In this document: positions 40,607-49,823 of the stretch, piece by piece
Layout: each line of letters opens with the position of its first letter
Position numbering within the stretch: the stretch's first letter is position 1
Translations under genes and position numbers: made by a program
Notes under the pieces: model-generated
Databases searched by the model: none
What the model saw: only the letters and a program-made list of their open reading frames with translations
What the model was told of the DNA's origin: nothing
Assembly: GCF_037201975.1 (NCBI RefSeq)
Contig: NZ_CP147520.1
Coordinates: forward strand, 3,720,001-3,784,000
Length of the DNA stretch: 64,000 nt
Direction of reading: 5' to 3'
Source of the DNA: Streptomyces sp. TG1A-60
Lineage (GTDB): Bacteria; Actinomycetota; Actinomycetes; Streptomycetales; Streptomycetaceae

Positions 40607-43059
40607 GCGAGCCCCGGAAGACCGGCGCCCGGCAGGTGAGCGTCGACCTCTCCGTCGTCGTCCCCGCGTACGACGAGGAGGACCGCCTCGCCCCCACCCT
40701 CGAAGCGATCATCACCCACCTCGCCGCGACCGAGGCCGCCGCCACCTGGGAGATCATCGTCGTCGACGACGGGTCGACGGACGGGACGGCCGACGTCGTG
40801 GCCGCCGTCACCGCGCGCGACGCACGGGTCCAGCTGGTCGCCGACGGGCCCCGCAACCGGGGCAAGGGCCACGCCTTACGCCTCGGCGTGCTCGCCTCGC
40901 ACGGCCGCCGCGTCCTGCTCACCGACGCCGATCTCGCCGCGCCCATCGACGAGTTGGAGCGGCTGGACAAGGCGCTCTCCGACGGGCACACGGCCGCGAT
41001 CGGCTCACGCGAGGCGCCCGGTGCGAACATCGAGCGCCATCAGCACCGGCTGCGCGCGGCACTCGGGCGGGCCGGGAACTTCCTGATACGCCAGGTCGCG
41101 GTGCCCGGTATCCGCGACACCCAGTGCGGTTTCAAGCTGTTCGACGGCGACCGCGCCCGTGAGGCCTTCGCCGCCTCCCGCCTCGACGGGTTCGGGATCG
41201 ACGTGGAGATACTGCGGCACTTCCGCCGCAGCGGCTGGCCGGTCGCCGAGGTCCCCGTCCGCTGGTCCCACCAGCCCGGCTCGAAGATCCGGCCCCGCCA
41301 CTACGCCCGCGTCCTCGGTGAACTCGCCACCCTGCGGGCCCGTTCGGTCCGCCCCGCCGACGCCCTCGCGGTCACCTGCTTCCTCCTGATGTCCGTGGCC
41401 CTCCACATCGGCCGCTGGCTCGGCCCGGACGACCGTTATCTGCCCGACTCCCTCCAGGACCAGAACCAGTGGGAGTGGTTCTTCGCGGTCACGGCCGACA
41501 ACCTCGTCCACTTCCGCAATCCCCTCTTCACCACCTTCCAGGGCTTCCCCGACGGCGTGAACCTGATGGCCAACACGGTCATGCTGGGCCTGTCGGTCCC
41601 CTTCGCGCCCGTGACCCTCGCCCTGGGCCCGGCCGTCTCCCTCGCCCTGGTGATGACCCTCGGCCTCGCCGCCACGGCCGCCGCCTGGTACTGGCTGCTC
41701 GTCAAACGGGTCGTACGGCACCGGGGCGCGGCCTTCACCGGAGCGGCCCTCGCCGCCTTCGCGCCGCCGATGGTCAGCCACGCCAACGCGCACCCGAACT
41801 TCGTCGTCCTGTTCATGATGCCGCTGATCATCGACCGGTCGCTGCGGCTGTGCACGGGCGCCCGGACGGAACGGGACGGCGTGGTTCTCGGCCTGATGGC
41901 GGCCTACCAGATCTTCCTCGGCGAGGAACCCCTCCTCCTCGCCGCGATGGGCATGCTGCTGTTCGCCGCCACGTACGGGGCCGTCCGCCGGGACGTGGCA
42001 CGGAAGTCCTGGCGCCCGCTCCTGAAGGGGCTCGGCATCGCGGTCCTCGTGGCGGTCCCGATCGCCGCCGTCCCGCTGTCCTGGCAGTTCTTCGGCCCGC
42101 AGAGCTACGGGAACATCGTGCACGGCGACAACTCCGGCAACAGCCCGCTCGCCCTGCTCTCCTTCGCCGAACGCTCGCTCCTCGCGGGCGACCGCGAACG
42201 GGCGGACGCGCTCTCCCTCAACATCACCGAGCAGAACGCCTTCTACGGCTGGCCGCTGGTCCTGCTGGCCCTCGGCATCGTCGTACGCCTGTGGGAGCGC
42301 CCCCTGGTCAAGGCGCTCGCCGTCACCGCGGTCGGCGCCGCCCTGCTCTCCCTCGGCCCGAGGATCCGCCTCCCGCAGACGGATCTCGTGCTGCCCGGCC
42401 CGTGGGCGCCGCTCGCCGAGAGGCCGCTGCTGGAGTCGGTCATCGAGAGCCGGGTGGCCATGATCTGCGCGCCCGTCCTCGGCATGCTGCTGGCCCTCGC
42501 CTGCGAACGCCTCGCGGCGACGCCGGGCCCCGGCACGCGCCGCGCCGGCTTCCTGGCCGTCACCCTCGCCCTGCTGCCGCTCGTCCCGACCCCGCTGAGG
42601 TCCGTGGAGCGCGCCGAGGTCCCGTCCTTCATCGCGGACGGCACCTGGAGGTCGTACGTCGACACCGGGGCCGGCGAGACCCTGGTGCCGGTGCCGCTGC
42701 CGGGTCCCGCCGACGCGGAGGCGCTGCGCTGGCAGATCACGGCGGACTTCGGCTTCCGTATGCCCGGCGGCTACTTCAACGGCCCCTTCGGCGAGGACCG
42801 CGTCGGCATCTACGGCGCCGTCCCCCGCCACACCTCGAACCTGCTGCGTGACGTCCGCTCCAGCGGCCGGGTGCCGGCGATCGGCGAGAGCCGGCAGGCG
42901 CAGGCCCGGCGGGACTTCGCGTACTGGCACGCGGGCGCACTGGTCCTGCCGCCGCAGCGGCACGACGAGCAGGTGCGGGAGACGGTGGAGCGGCTGGTCG
43001 GGCGACCCGGTACGTGGGTGGGCGGTGTGTGGGTATGGGACCTGCACGCGGGGGACTGA
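40603..43059 (+). CDS. Fusion of a GT2 (dolichyl-phosphate glucosyltransferase-like) domain with a polytopic GT-C-like membrane domain
   Basis: 818 residues. Residues 1-240: family-2 glycosyltransferase with VVVPAYDEEDRLAPTL, VVDDGSTDGT, DADLAAPIDE and the Alg5-type end (FGIDVEILRHFRRSGWPVAEVPVRWSHQPGSKI). Residues 255-650: about ten membrane helices with a first loop containing DQNQWEWFF and a GEEPLLL segment, as in GT-C sugar transferases; then a C-terminal outer domain. Thus one protein could make a lipid-linked sugar and use it. Codon 92 (40876-40878) is TTA, rare in Streptomyces, so translation probably depends on bldA tRNA. Coupled to the GntR gene. Confidence 0.85.
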   Translation: MSEPRKTGARQVSVDLSVVVPAYDEEDRLAPTLEAIITHLAATEAAATWEIIVVDDGSTDGTADVVAAVTARDARVQLVADGPRNRGKGHALRLGVLASHGRRVLLTDADLAAPIDELERLDKALSDGHTAAIGSREAPGANIERHQHRLRAALGRAGNFLIRQVAVPGIRDTQCGFKLFDGDRAREAFAASRLDGFGIDVEILRHFRRSGWPVAEVPVRWSHQPGSKIRPRHYARVLGELATLRARSVRPADALAVTCFLLMSVALHIGRWLGPDDRYLPDSLQDQNQWEWFFAVTADNLVHFRNPLFTTFQGFPDGVNLMANTVMLGLSVPFAPVTLALGPAVSLALVMTLGLAATAAAWYWLLVKRVVRHRGAAFTGAALAAFAPPMVSHANAHPNFVVLFMMPLIIDRSLRLCTGARTERDGVVLGLMAAYQIFLGEEPLLLAAMGMLLFAATYGAVRRDVARKSWRPLLKGLGIAVLVAVPIAAVPLSWQFFGPQSYGNIVHGDNSGNSPLALLSFAERSLLAGDRERADALSLNITEQNAFYGWPLVLLALGIVVRLWERPLVKALAVTAVGAALLSLGPRIRLPQTDLVLPGPWAPLAERPLLESVIESRVAMICAPVLGMLLALACERLAATPGPGTRRAGFLAVTLALLPLVPTPLRSVERAEVPSFIADGTWRSYVDTGAGETLVPVPLPGPADAEALRWQITADFGFRMPGGYFNGPFGEDRVGIYGAVPRHTSNLLRDVRSSGRVPAIGESRQAQARRDFAYWHAGALVLPPQRHDEQVRETVERLVGRPGTWVGGVWVWDLHAGD
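40876..40878 (+). promoter_or_regulatory. In-frame TTA codon (bldA-dependent translation)
   Basis: Codon 92 of the glycosyltransferase fusion, in GHALRLG. TTA is read only by the developmentally timed bldA tRNA in Streptomyces, so the gene is likely expressed late or with differentiation. I found no other in-frame TTA in the genes I checked here. Confidence 0.8.
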
Positions 43060-43157
43060 AGACGCGTTGAGCGACTACGCTTCCCTGACCACTGTGTGCC
43101 GTACGCGAACGTATCCGTACCGTGCGTGTGCGTGCCGGATGACCGAGGAGTTCTCTT

Positions 43158-43808
43158 TTGGCCTGTGACCTCTGGCTGGTCCCCCTCGTCGACGTGTTGT
43201 GCCACACGCCCGACAACCCCTTCGCCGAGGAACTCGCGCTCTACAACACGCTGCTGGGCGAGGCCGGGCTGCCGCCGGTGCCGGTGTTCCCGTACATGCC
43301 GGGGCTGACCGGGGAGGTCGCCCCGGTCGCGGGCTTCGACTACGACGCGCTGCACTTCCTGCGCCGGGCCTATCTGCTGCAGGTGTGCGGGCTCGCGGTG
43401 ACGCCGGTGGACGCGCTGGGCGGTGACTACGAGCAGCTGCTGGAGATGTTCGAGACGACGGCCCAGCAGTCGCATCTGGTCTGGCACTACGACCACGCGG
43501 GCGCCTATGTCCCGGTCGACTTCCCGCATCCCCTGGCCAACGACGAACTGCTCGCCGGTGGAGGCCCGTTGGGCTCCTCCCAGGGCCTGCTGCGGGAACT
43601 GGAGTTCGTCGCCCCGGCCATCGGCATCGACCCGGCGAACCCGCCGGCGCCGCCCGAAGCGCCGCTCGCGCCCACGGAGTTGGAGGAGCCGGCCGTCCCC
43701 GCGCCGTACGATCCCAGCCCCTTCGCCCGCGAGCGGCACGTCTGGCTGGGCCTGCACGCGGCGGCGACGCGGAGCCTGGCGCAGGGGTCGATGATCGTGT
43801 TCAGCTGA
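43158..43808 (+). CDS. Conserved hypothetical protein
   Basis: 216 residues from a TTG at 43158. GAGGAG (43146-43151) and the conserved beginning ACDLWLVPLVDVLCHTPDNPFAEELA support this rare start. Soluble, acidic, with repeated aromatic motifs (VFPYMPGLTGEV, LVWHYDHAGAYVPVDFPHPLA) and a Pro/Ala-rich stretch near residue 160. I know it only as a conserved Streptomyces protein near purA; function unknown. Confidence 0.8.
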   Translation: MACDLWLVPLVDVLCHTPDNPFAEELALYNTLLGEAGLPPVPVFPYMPGLTGEVAPVAGFDYDALHFLRRAYLLQVCGLAVTPVDALGGDYEQLLEMFETTAQQSHLVWHYDHAGAYVPVDFPHPLANDELLAGGGPLGSSQGLLRELEFVAPAIGIDPANPPAPPEAPLAPTELEEPAVPAPYDPSPFARERHVWLGLHAAATRSLAQGSMIVFS

Positions 43809-43823
43809 GGGCGCCTCCGGCCG

Positions 43824-43868
43824 TCAGCGCAGCTTGGCCAGGCCCTTCTGCAGGTCGTCGAGGTTCAT
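43824..43868 (-). CDS. Possible 14-residue peptide ORF
   Basis: ATG 43868 opens MNLDDLQKGLAKLR-stop. Every codon is a preferred GC-rich one, the peptide would form an amphipathic helix, and GAGGAG lies about 11 nt upstream. It could be a real micropeptide or the last fragment of a lost gene; no downstream ORF is in reach for it to act as a leader. The surrounding 43869-44193 has no other gene. Confidence 0.25.
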   Translation of the reverse strand: MNLDDLQKGLAKLR

Positions 43869-44193
43869 GACTTCGCTTACTCCTCGCTCGGTTGTAGTCC
43901 CACTTCCAGTCGGTCACAACCCTGCCTCGGCCTCGGCATCCGCGTGGATCTTCCTGATTCGGCGACGGCGGCCGTGGGGTCCGTCTCAGCCCCATCGGGT
44001 TCGAGGAGCGGCACTCCGCCGACCAGGCAACCGCCGACCGGTGAACCTGAAACCCCGCCAGCCCGCCCTGACCAGCTAGTGCCGTATCAAACGACGTTCG
44101 CCCTGTTGTTGTCCCGTGCCACCGAACCGCAGCGGGAAACGAGATCACTGCTGTGCGGCTGTTAGAGTCCTGGACCGATGAAGGGGGTCGCTC

Positions 44194-44394
44194 GTGGCCA
44201 AGGTCAACATCAGTCTCGATGCCGAACTGGTGGTGGAAGTGATGGTCCTGGCCGGGGTCGGCTCGCCCCAGGACGCCGTCGAAGCGGTCGTGCGTGACTA
44301 CATCGCCCGGGGACACCGCACCGAGGCACGCACCGAGCTCAAAGACCAGAGCCTGCGCGAGGTCGAGGTCAAACCGCAGGAGCCTCAAGGCTGA
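44194..44394 (+). CDS. VapB-like (DUF2191) antitoxin-type protein, no toxin partner
   Basis: 66 residues from GTG 44194. MAKVNISLDAELVVEVMVLAGVG is the ribbon-helix-helix strand and first helix, and SPQDAVEAVVRDYIARGH the second helix; a charged tail follows (LREVEVKPQEPQ). VapB/DUF2191 proteins bind DNA as dimers and inhibit a PIN-domain RNase. No PIN-domain gene follows: the next 190 bp holds only a terminator before purA on the other strand. Solitary DNA-binding function is likely. Confidence 0.75.
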   Translation: MAKVNISLDAELVVEVMVLAGVGSPQDAVEAVVRDYIARGHRTEARTELKDQSLREVEVKPQEPQG

Positions 44395-44511
44395 CCACCG
44401 TGGGGGCGACGAACGACGTTCCCGCTCGTCACGCAGCAACCTGACATTCGCCACCCGGAATCTCAGCGGCATCCCGTCTCCTTCATGGCGGTCAGACTGG
44501 TCAGACCGTCC

Positions 44512-44541
44512 GGCCGCCGTCGCGTGTACGCGACGGCGGCC
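44512..44541. terminator. Bidirectional terminator between VapB-like and purA genes
   Basis: GGCCGCCGTCGCG (44512-44524) pairs perfectly with CGCGACGGCGGCC (44529-44541) over a TGTA loop. Confidence 0.85.
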
Positions 44542-44583
44542 GACCCCGTTACGGGTCGACCGCCTCGCCGGCAGTGCGACGGA

Positions 44584-45867
44584 CTAGATGAACGAGTTGA
44601 TCTCGATCGTCTCGTCGCGGCCCGGTCCCACGCCGATCGCGGAGATCGGGGCGCCGGACATGTCCTCCAGCGCCTTGACGTAGTTCTGGGCGTTCTTCGG
44701 GAGGTCGGAGAACGACTTCGCCTTGGTGATGTCCTCCGACCAGCCCGGCAGGGTCTCGTAGACCGGCTTCGCGTGGTGGAAGTCGGACTGCGAGTACGGG
44801 AGTTCCTCGACCCGCCTGCCGTCGATCTCGTACGCGACGCAGACCGGGATCTGCTCCCAGCCGGTGAGCACGTCGAGCTTGGTGAGGAAGAAGTCCGTCA
44901 GGCCGTTCACACGGGTCGCGTAGCGGGCGATGACCGCGTCGAACCAGCCGCAGCGGCGGTCGCGGCCCGTGGTCACACCCCGCTCGCCGCCGATGCGGCG
45001 CAGCGCCTCGCCGTCCTCGTCGAAGAGCTCGGTCGGGAACGGGCCCGCGCCCACCCGGGTCGTGTACGCCTTGAGGATGCCGATGACACGGCTGATCTTC
45101 GTCGGCCCGACGCCGGCACCCGTGCAGGCACCGCCCGCGGTCGGGTTCGAGGACGTCACGAAGGGATAGGTCCCGTGGTCGATGTCGAGGAGCGTGCCCT
45201 GCCCGCCCTCGAAGAGGACGACCTTGTCGTCGTCGAGCGCCTGGTTGAGGACCAGGACGGTGTCGGCGACGTACGGCGCGAGCTTGTCGGCGTAGACGAG
45301 CAGTTCCTCGACCACCTGGTCCGTGGAGATGGCCCGGCGGTTGAAGAGCTTGGTGAGGACCTGGTTCTTGACGTCGAGGGCCGCCTCGACCTTCTGCGTC
45401 AGGATCGACTCGTCGTACAGGTCCTGCACGCGGATGCCCACACGGTTGATCTTGTCCGCGTAGGTCGGGCCGATGCCCCGCCCCGTCGTGCCGATCTTGC
45501 GCTTGCCGAGGAAGCGCTCTGTGACCTTGTCGAGGGTCACGTTGTACGGCGTGATGATGTGAGCGTTGCCGCTGATCAGGAGCTTGGACGTGTCGACGCC
45601 ACGCTCGTTCAGACCGCTCAGCTCGGAGAGCAGGACCGACGGGTCGACGACGACTCCGTTGCCGATGACCGGAGTGCACTCCGGAGTGAGGATCCCGGAA
45701 GGGAGGAGGTGAAGGGCGTACTTCTGGTCACCCACGACTACCGTGTGGCCGGCGTTGTTGCCGCCCTGGTAGCGCACCACATAGTCAACGGATCCGCCTA
45801 GCAGGTCCGTCGCCTTTCCCTTGCCTTCGTCACCCCACTGAGCACCGAGCAGCACAAGTGCGGGCAC
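44584..45867 (-). CDS. purA: Adenylosuccinate synthetase
   Basis: 427 residues, GTG start at 45867. [17 protein letters not shown] at the N-terminus (GTP loop), [22 protein letters not shown], the [17 protein letters not shown] loop and [10 protein letters not shown] near the end. Joins IMP and aspartate in AMP synthesis. Single gene; a hairpin in its 209-bp upstream region (46006-46034) might be part of its leader. Confidence 0.98.
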   Translation of the reverse strand: MPALVLLGAQWGDEGKGKATDLLGGSVDYVVRYQGGNNAGHTVVVGDQKYALHLLPSGILTPECTPVIGNGVVVDPSVLLSELSGLNERGVDTSKLLISGNAHIITPYNVTLDKVTERFLGKRKIGTTGRGIGPTYADKINRVGIRVQDLYDESILTQKVEAALDVKNQVLTKLFNRRAISTDQVVEELLVYADKLAPYVADTVLVLNQALDDDKVVLFEGGQGTLLDIDHGTYPFVTSSNPTAGGACTGAGVGPTKISRVIGILKAYTTRVGAGPFPTELFDEDGEALRRIGGERGVTTGRDRRCGWFDAVIARYATRVNGLTDFFLTKLDVLTGWEQIPVCVAYEIDGRRVEELPYSQSDFHHAKPVYETLPGWSEDITKAKSFSDLPKNAQNYVKALEDMSGAPISAIGVGPGRDETIEINSFI

Positions 45868-46005
45868 GCGCGTACACCCCTTCCGGGCGGGGCATGTCCA
45901 AGGTCAGGGGCGCACGCGGTGGCTCATATCCGCCGCGCGCGCCGGCGACCGCCGGCGACCGCCGTTGGTCGCAGACTGTCGGACCCGGGTGCCCCGGAAT
46001 AGACG

Positions 46006-46034
46006 AAGCCCCTGGCGCAACAGCGCAAGGGGCT
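46006..46034. promoter_or_regulatory. Hairpin in the purA / kinase-like divergent region
   Basis: AGCCCCTGGCGC (46006-46017) pairs, with one mismatch, with GCGCAAGGGGCT (46023-46034). It lies between two divergent starts, so a terminator would be odd; a leader structure of purA or a terminator of a lost gene are the options. Confidence 0.4.
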
Positions 46035-46079
46035 CTTGCACAAAGATGCTACCCGAGGAAGCGAGGCAGGACCGAGGTG

Positions 46080-47111
46080 GTGACTCCCGACCAGCTCCTC
46101 GTGGTCATCGACCCCCTCGCCCGTCACACGGACGGTGAGGCGGTACGGATCGCGAAAGACGTGCTCAGCGCCGGTGCGGCGAGTACGAAAGTATGCCTTC
46201 CCGAAGGGCCCGAGGAATTCGCGCGAGCGCTCTCGCGGCGCGGTTCGCGGCGGCCGGTGGTGGTCGGCGACGACCGCGCGCTGCTGCGGGCCGTGGCGCA
46301 TCTGCATCGGCAGCGGGAGCTCACCGCGTGCCCCCTCGCCCTTGTCCCCGTGGGTCCGTCCCTGGGACTCGCCCGCTCCCTCGGGGTGCCGACCGGCCCG
46401 GTCGCCGCGGCCCGAGCGGCCCTCGACGGCGTCGAACGACGGCTGGATCTGCTCGTCGACGACAGTGACGGGGTGGTGCTCGGCACGCTCCGGATCCCGG
46501 CGCTGCCGGGATCCGCGCCGTGGGAGACGGAGGGCGAGGCGGGCACCGGGCCGGGTGCGGACGCGGATGCGTCCGACGCGTATACGGAACCGGGCGGGGA
46601 GACGGGTGCAGGAACGGGAGCGGGAGCCGCCGGGGACGACGGTTCCCCGGCCGGGGGCGGTCACCACCACTCCTGGCTGCGCGCCTGGCCGCAGTCCCTC
46701 GTCCGTACGTTGTCGACGCGTCCTTCGCTGCCCGCCCGGATGTCCCGCCCCCTGCGGCCGTCGCGCACACGGGTCGTGGCGGGCGGCGGGGGCGGGACCG
46801 GGCCCTGGCGGCTGCGGGTGGAGGTGGACGGAGTGACCCTGGTCGACCTCGACCAGCCCGTGGACGCCGTGTCCGTCACCCCCGGCACGGACGGCGGTGC
46901 CGACGTCGAGGTCCGGCCGGTCTCGGTGGGCGCCGAGGCGACCCCCCTGCACGCGGTCGGCCACCGGGTGACCGTGTCCGGCGCGGACTTCCGCTACCGC
47001 GCGGACTCCCTGGTGGCGGGACCGGTACGGACCCGGACGTGGACGGTACGGGAGCGGGCGTGGGGGCTGACGCTGCCGGGGCCGGGCCACTCGTCATCAG
47101 CGACTCGCTGA
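46080..47111 (+). CDS. Diacylglycerol-kinase-like protein
   Basis: 343 residues, GTG at 46080 (another GTG at 46077). The beginning, LLVVIDPLARHTDGEAVRIAKDVL, and LALVPVGPSLGLARSLGVPTGPVAAARAAL echo the DAGK/sphingosine-kinase catalytic fold, in which the GDGT loop is replaced by VVGDDRALL, so activity is uncertain. A ~60-residue Gly/Ala/Asp-rich insert (about 155-215) splits the protein; the C-terminal beta sheet (VEVRPVSVGAEATPLHAVGHRVTVSGADFRYRAD) matches lipid-kinase relatives. It abuts a truncated exporter gene. Confidence 0.7.
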   Translation: MTPDQLLVVIDPLARHTDGEAVRIAKDVLSAGAASTKVCLPEGPEEFARALSRRGSRRPVVVGDDRALLRAVAHLHRQRELTACPLALVPVGPSLGLARSLGVPTGPVAAARAALDGVERRLDLLVDDSDGVVLGTLRIPALPGSAPWETEGEAGTGPGADADASDAYTEPGGETGAGTGAGAAGDDGSPAGGGHHHSWLRAWPQSLVRTLSTRPSLPARMSRPLRPSRTRVVAGGGGGTGPWRLRVEVDGVTLVDLDQPVDAVSVTPGTDGGADVEVRPVSVGAEATPLHAVGHRVTVSGADFRYRADSLVAGPVRTRTWTVRERAWGLTLPGPGHSSSATR

Positions 47112-47925
47112 CAACGTACGGGCTCGCGGGGCGCCGGGACGTCGGCATGAGCTTCCTGCCGACCCGGCCCGGACCCGCGACCGGCCGACTGGGTACGGCC
47201 GGCGCGCTGGCCTGGCGGCTCCAGCGCGGCAGCGTCCTGGGCTGGAGCATCGGCTTCTTCCTCGCCGGGCTCGTCTACGGCGGGCTGACCGAGGGCACGA
47301 CCGACTTCATCGGCGACAACGAGCGCGCCCGCGAGATCATCGAACGCATGGGCGGCCAGTCCGGCCTGACGAACGCGTTCCTCGCCTCGATGATCGGCAT
47401 GCTCGGCCTGATCGCCGCGCTGTACATCGTCAGCGCCGTGCTGCGCCTGCACGGCGAGGAGACGTCCGGGCGGGCGGAACCGCTGCTCGCGAACTCGCTG
47501 GGCCGGCTCCGGTGGGCGGCCGGGCACCTCTGCGTCGCCTTCGGCGGAGCTGTGTGGATCATGGTCCTCGCCGGTCTCGGCTTCGCTCTCGGCTACGGAG
47601 AGGAGGTCGGCCCCGTCCTGGGCGCGTGCCTCGTCCAGGTCCCCGGGGTGTGGGTCATCGGCGCAACCGCCGTCCTGCTCCACGGGCTCGCCCCCCAGCG
47701 GCGCCGGCGGCCTGGGGCCTCGCCGGACTCGTCCTCCTGATCGGCTGGATCGGCCCCGCGCTCGACGCTCCCCGGGCGCTCCTCGACCTCTCCCCCTTCG
47801 GCCACCTCCCGAAGCTGCCGGGCGGGCAGATGGAGTGGACTCCGGTGCTGGTGCTGACCGGGATCGCCGTGGTGCTGGTGGCGGGCGGGCTGGCCGCGCT
47901 GCGGCGGCGGGACCTGAGCGGCTGA
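47100..47925 (+). pseudogene. C-terminal half of an ABC-2 type (polyketide/tetronasin) exporter permease, frameshifted
   Basis: From about 47110 a frame reads ALAWRLQRGSVLGWSIGFFLAGLVYGGLTEGTTDFIGDN, which I recognise as the middle of ~530-residue antibiotic exporter permeases; the first six helices are absent because the upstream DNA belongs to the kinase-like gene. The frame stops at 47740, but the C-terminus (AAWGLAGLVLLIGWIGPALDAP...LAALRRRDLSG) continues in another frame to 47925. One extra C in the run 47691-47696 joins them. No ATPase gene is nearby, so it is probably non-functional whatever the frameshift means. Confidence 0.7.
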
Positions 47926-47990
47926 GGGCGTGTTGCGGTCGCGCCCCGCCCCGAAGAACCACGGCACTAAGAAGGAGCGTCCCTTCCTGC

Positions 47991-48359
47991 ATGGGTCGAA
48001 CGAAGCAGCCGGAGGACGAGGGGACGGGTTTGGTGGGAGGGATGAAGGAGCCGGGCGGGGCGGGGCGGAAAGGGGACCGGCGTCCGGACCGGCAGAGCGC
48101 GTGGGGCTGCGCTGGCTGTGCGTTGTCGGCGGTGGGCGCGACACTCGCGACGCTCGTCTGGAGCACCTCGTCCCGCACCCGGCGCCACCTCGGCGGCGGC
48201 TTCGAGGGCGAGGACATGGACTACACCGTCCTCGCCACCGAACTCCCCTTCGTCGCCCTGGCCGGAGCCGCCCTCCCGGCCGTCGTCTGCCTGCTGATCG
48301 CCCTGTTGGTGGCCCGGCGACGGAAGACGCCAGGCCCAGGCCCAGGCCCTGCCCCGTAG
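47991..48359 (+). CDS. Small two-TM membrane protein, hypothetical
   Basis: 122 residues from ATG 47991. A charged Gly-rich start, first helix GCALSAVGATLATLVWS, a loop GGGFEGEDMDYTVLATE, second helix FVALAGAALPAVVCLLIALLVA and RRRKTPGPG end. GAAGGAG lies 13 nt upstream, a loose fit. Third-position GC is normal. I know no family. Confidence 0.5.
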   Translation: MGRTKQPEDEGTGLVGGMKEPGGAGRKGDRRPDRQSAWGCAGCALSAVGATLATLVWSTSSRTRRHLGGGFEGEDMDYTVLATELPFVALAGAALPAVVCLLIALLVARRRKTPGPGPGPAP

Positions 48360-48377
48360 TCGGACCCGGACTTGAAC

Positions 48378-48505
48378 TCGTGCGCGGGTTCGGGCGCGGG
48401 CTCGCAGTCGGGCGCGGACTCGCTGTCGCAGTCGGGCTCGGGCGCGGGCTCGCAGTCGGGCTCGGGCTCGTAGTAGCGCTCGGGCTCGCGAAAGGGTTCG
48501 GGTCC
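48378..48505. repeat. Imperfect tandem repeat of GGGCTCG units
   Basis: A low-complexity stretch built of CGCGGGCTCGCAGTCGGG-like 18-bp units and shorter GGGCTC copies between the small membrane protein and the P450. Non-coding as far as I can tell; likely variable. Confidence 0.6.
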
Positions 48506-48521
48506 AGGTGGCGTGGGGTCG

Positions 48522-49739
48522 TCAGACCTCGACGGGCAGGCCGTCCAGACCCCGGATCACGAAGTTCGGCTTCCGTGTCGGCTCGGCGGCGAGGGCGAGG
48601 GTCGGCGCCTTCTGCAGGAGGGCCGTCATGGAGGCGGCCAGCTCGATACGGGCGAGGGGGGCGCCGATGCAGTAGTGGATACCGGCGCTGAAGGAGATGT
48701 GCGGGTTCTCCTTGCGGCCCAGGTCCAGTGTCTCGGGGGCGGCGAACACGGACGGGTCGTGGTTCGCGGAGCCGAACAGCATCGCGATCTCCGCACCCCG
48801 GGGAACCGTCGTACCGTCGATCTCGATGTCGTCCAGCACCCAGCGCTCGAACAGCTGCAGCGGTGTGTCGTACCGCATCAGCTCCTCCACCGCCGACGGC
48901 ACCAACGAGTGGTCCGCGCGCAGGGCCGCCAGCTGCTCCGGGTGCCGGAACAGCACCCACCAGCCGTTCACCGTGGCGTTCACCGTCGCCTCGTGGCCCG
49001 CGTTCAGCAGCAGCACGCAGGTCGAGATCATCTCCTGCTCGGTCAGCCGGTCGTCCTCGTCGTGCGCCGCGATCAGCCCCGAGATCAGGTCCTCGCCCGG
49101 CTCCGCCCGACGGTGCGCGATCAGGTCCCGCAGGTACTCCGAGAACTCCACCGACGCCCGCACCGCCCGCTTCGCCGTCTCCTGCGACGGGCTCAGCTCG
49201 TACATCCCGCAGATGTCCGCCGACCAGGGCCGCAGCTGCGCCCGGTCCGACTCCGGGACACCGAGCATCTCGGCGATCACCGCCACCGGAAGCGGCTCCG
49301 CGACATCCGTCAGCAGATCACCCCCGCCGGCCTCCACCAGCCCGGCCACCAGCTCACCGGCCAGCTCCTCCACATACGGCTTCAGCCGCTCCACCGTGCG
49401 CGGTGTGAACGCCTTCGACACCAGCCGCCGGATCCGCGTGTGGTCCGGAGGCTCCAGGTCGAGCATCCCGTGGTCGTTCAGCGTGTGGAAGGGCTCGTGC
49501 TCCGCCGGCGGGGCGCCGCGACCGAAGTCCTCGTGTGTGAACCTGTGCTGGTACGTCCGCCCGAGCCGCCGGTCCCGCAGCAACGCCGCGACGTCGGCGT
49601 GGTGCGGAACGAGCCACTGGTTCGTGGGCTCGAAGTACTCCACCCGGGCCCTGGCCCGCAGCTCCGCGTACGCCGGGTACGGGTCGGCCACGAAGTCGGG
49701 GTCCCACGGGTCGAACGCGAGATCGGAAGCAGCTGCCAT
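48522..49739 (-). CDS. Cytochrome P450 (CYP107-like)
   Basis: 405 residues. I-helix NAGHEATVN (Ala in place of the usual Thr next to the acidic residue, but a Thr follows), K-helix EELMR, heme loop FSAGIHYCIGAPLAR. The N-terminus begins DLAFDPWDPDFVADPYPAYAELR. From memory a CYP107 gene sits at this place in S. coelicolor. Substrate unknown. It is shadowed by an antisense frame on the plus strand, which is not a gene. Separate from the P450 at 7065; no ferredoxin gene nearby. Confidence 0.95.
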   Translation of the reverse strand: MAAASDLAFDPWDPDFVADPYPAYAELRARARVEYFEPTNQWLVPHHADVAALLRDRRLGRTYQHRFTHEDFGRGAPPAEHEPFHTLNDHGMLDLEPPDHTRIRRLVSKAFTPRTVERLKPYVEELAGELVAGLVEAGGGDLLTDVAEPLPVAVIAEMLGVPESDRAQLRPWSADICGMYELSPSQETAKRAVRASVEFSEYLRDLIAHRRAEPGEDLISGLIAAHDEDDRLTEQEMISTCVLLLNAGHEATVNATVNGWWVLFRHPEQLAALRADHSLVPSAVEELMRYDTPLQLFERWVLDDIEIDGTTVPRGAEIAMLFGSANHDPSVFAAPETLDLGRKENPHISFSAGIHYCIGAPLARIELAASMTALLQKAPTLALAAEPTRKPNFVIRGLDGLPVEV

Positions 49740-49823
49740 GAACGGACGCTAACCCGCGAGCGGCCCGGATGACCAGGGGGAACCGGTGCGTGACCTCGAC
49801 AAAGCCGCTTTTCCGGTGCCCTG

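Noticed and set aside
41005..43047. A 680-codon minus frame opposite the glycosyltransferase fusion
   Set aside because: Shadow of a well-supported gene; the product is a His/Arg/Glu-rich, domain-free sequence.
48378..48505. CRISPR-like array of short repeats
   Set aside because: Units are short, contiguous and degenerate with no unique spacers, and there are no cas genes in the window.
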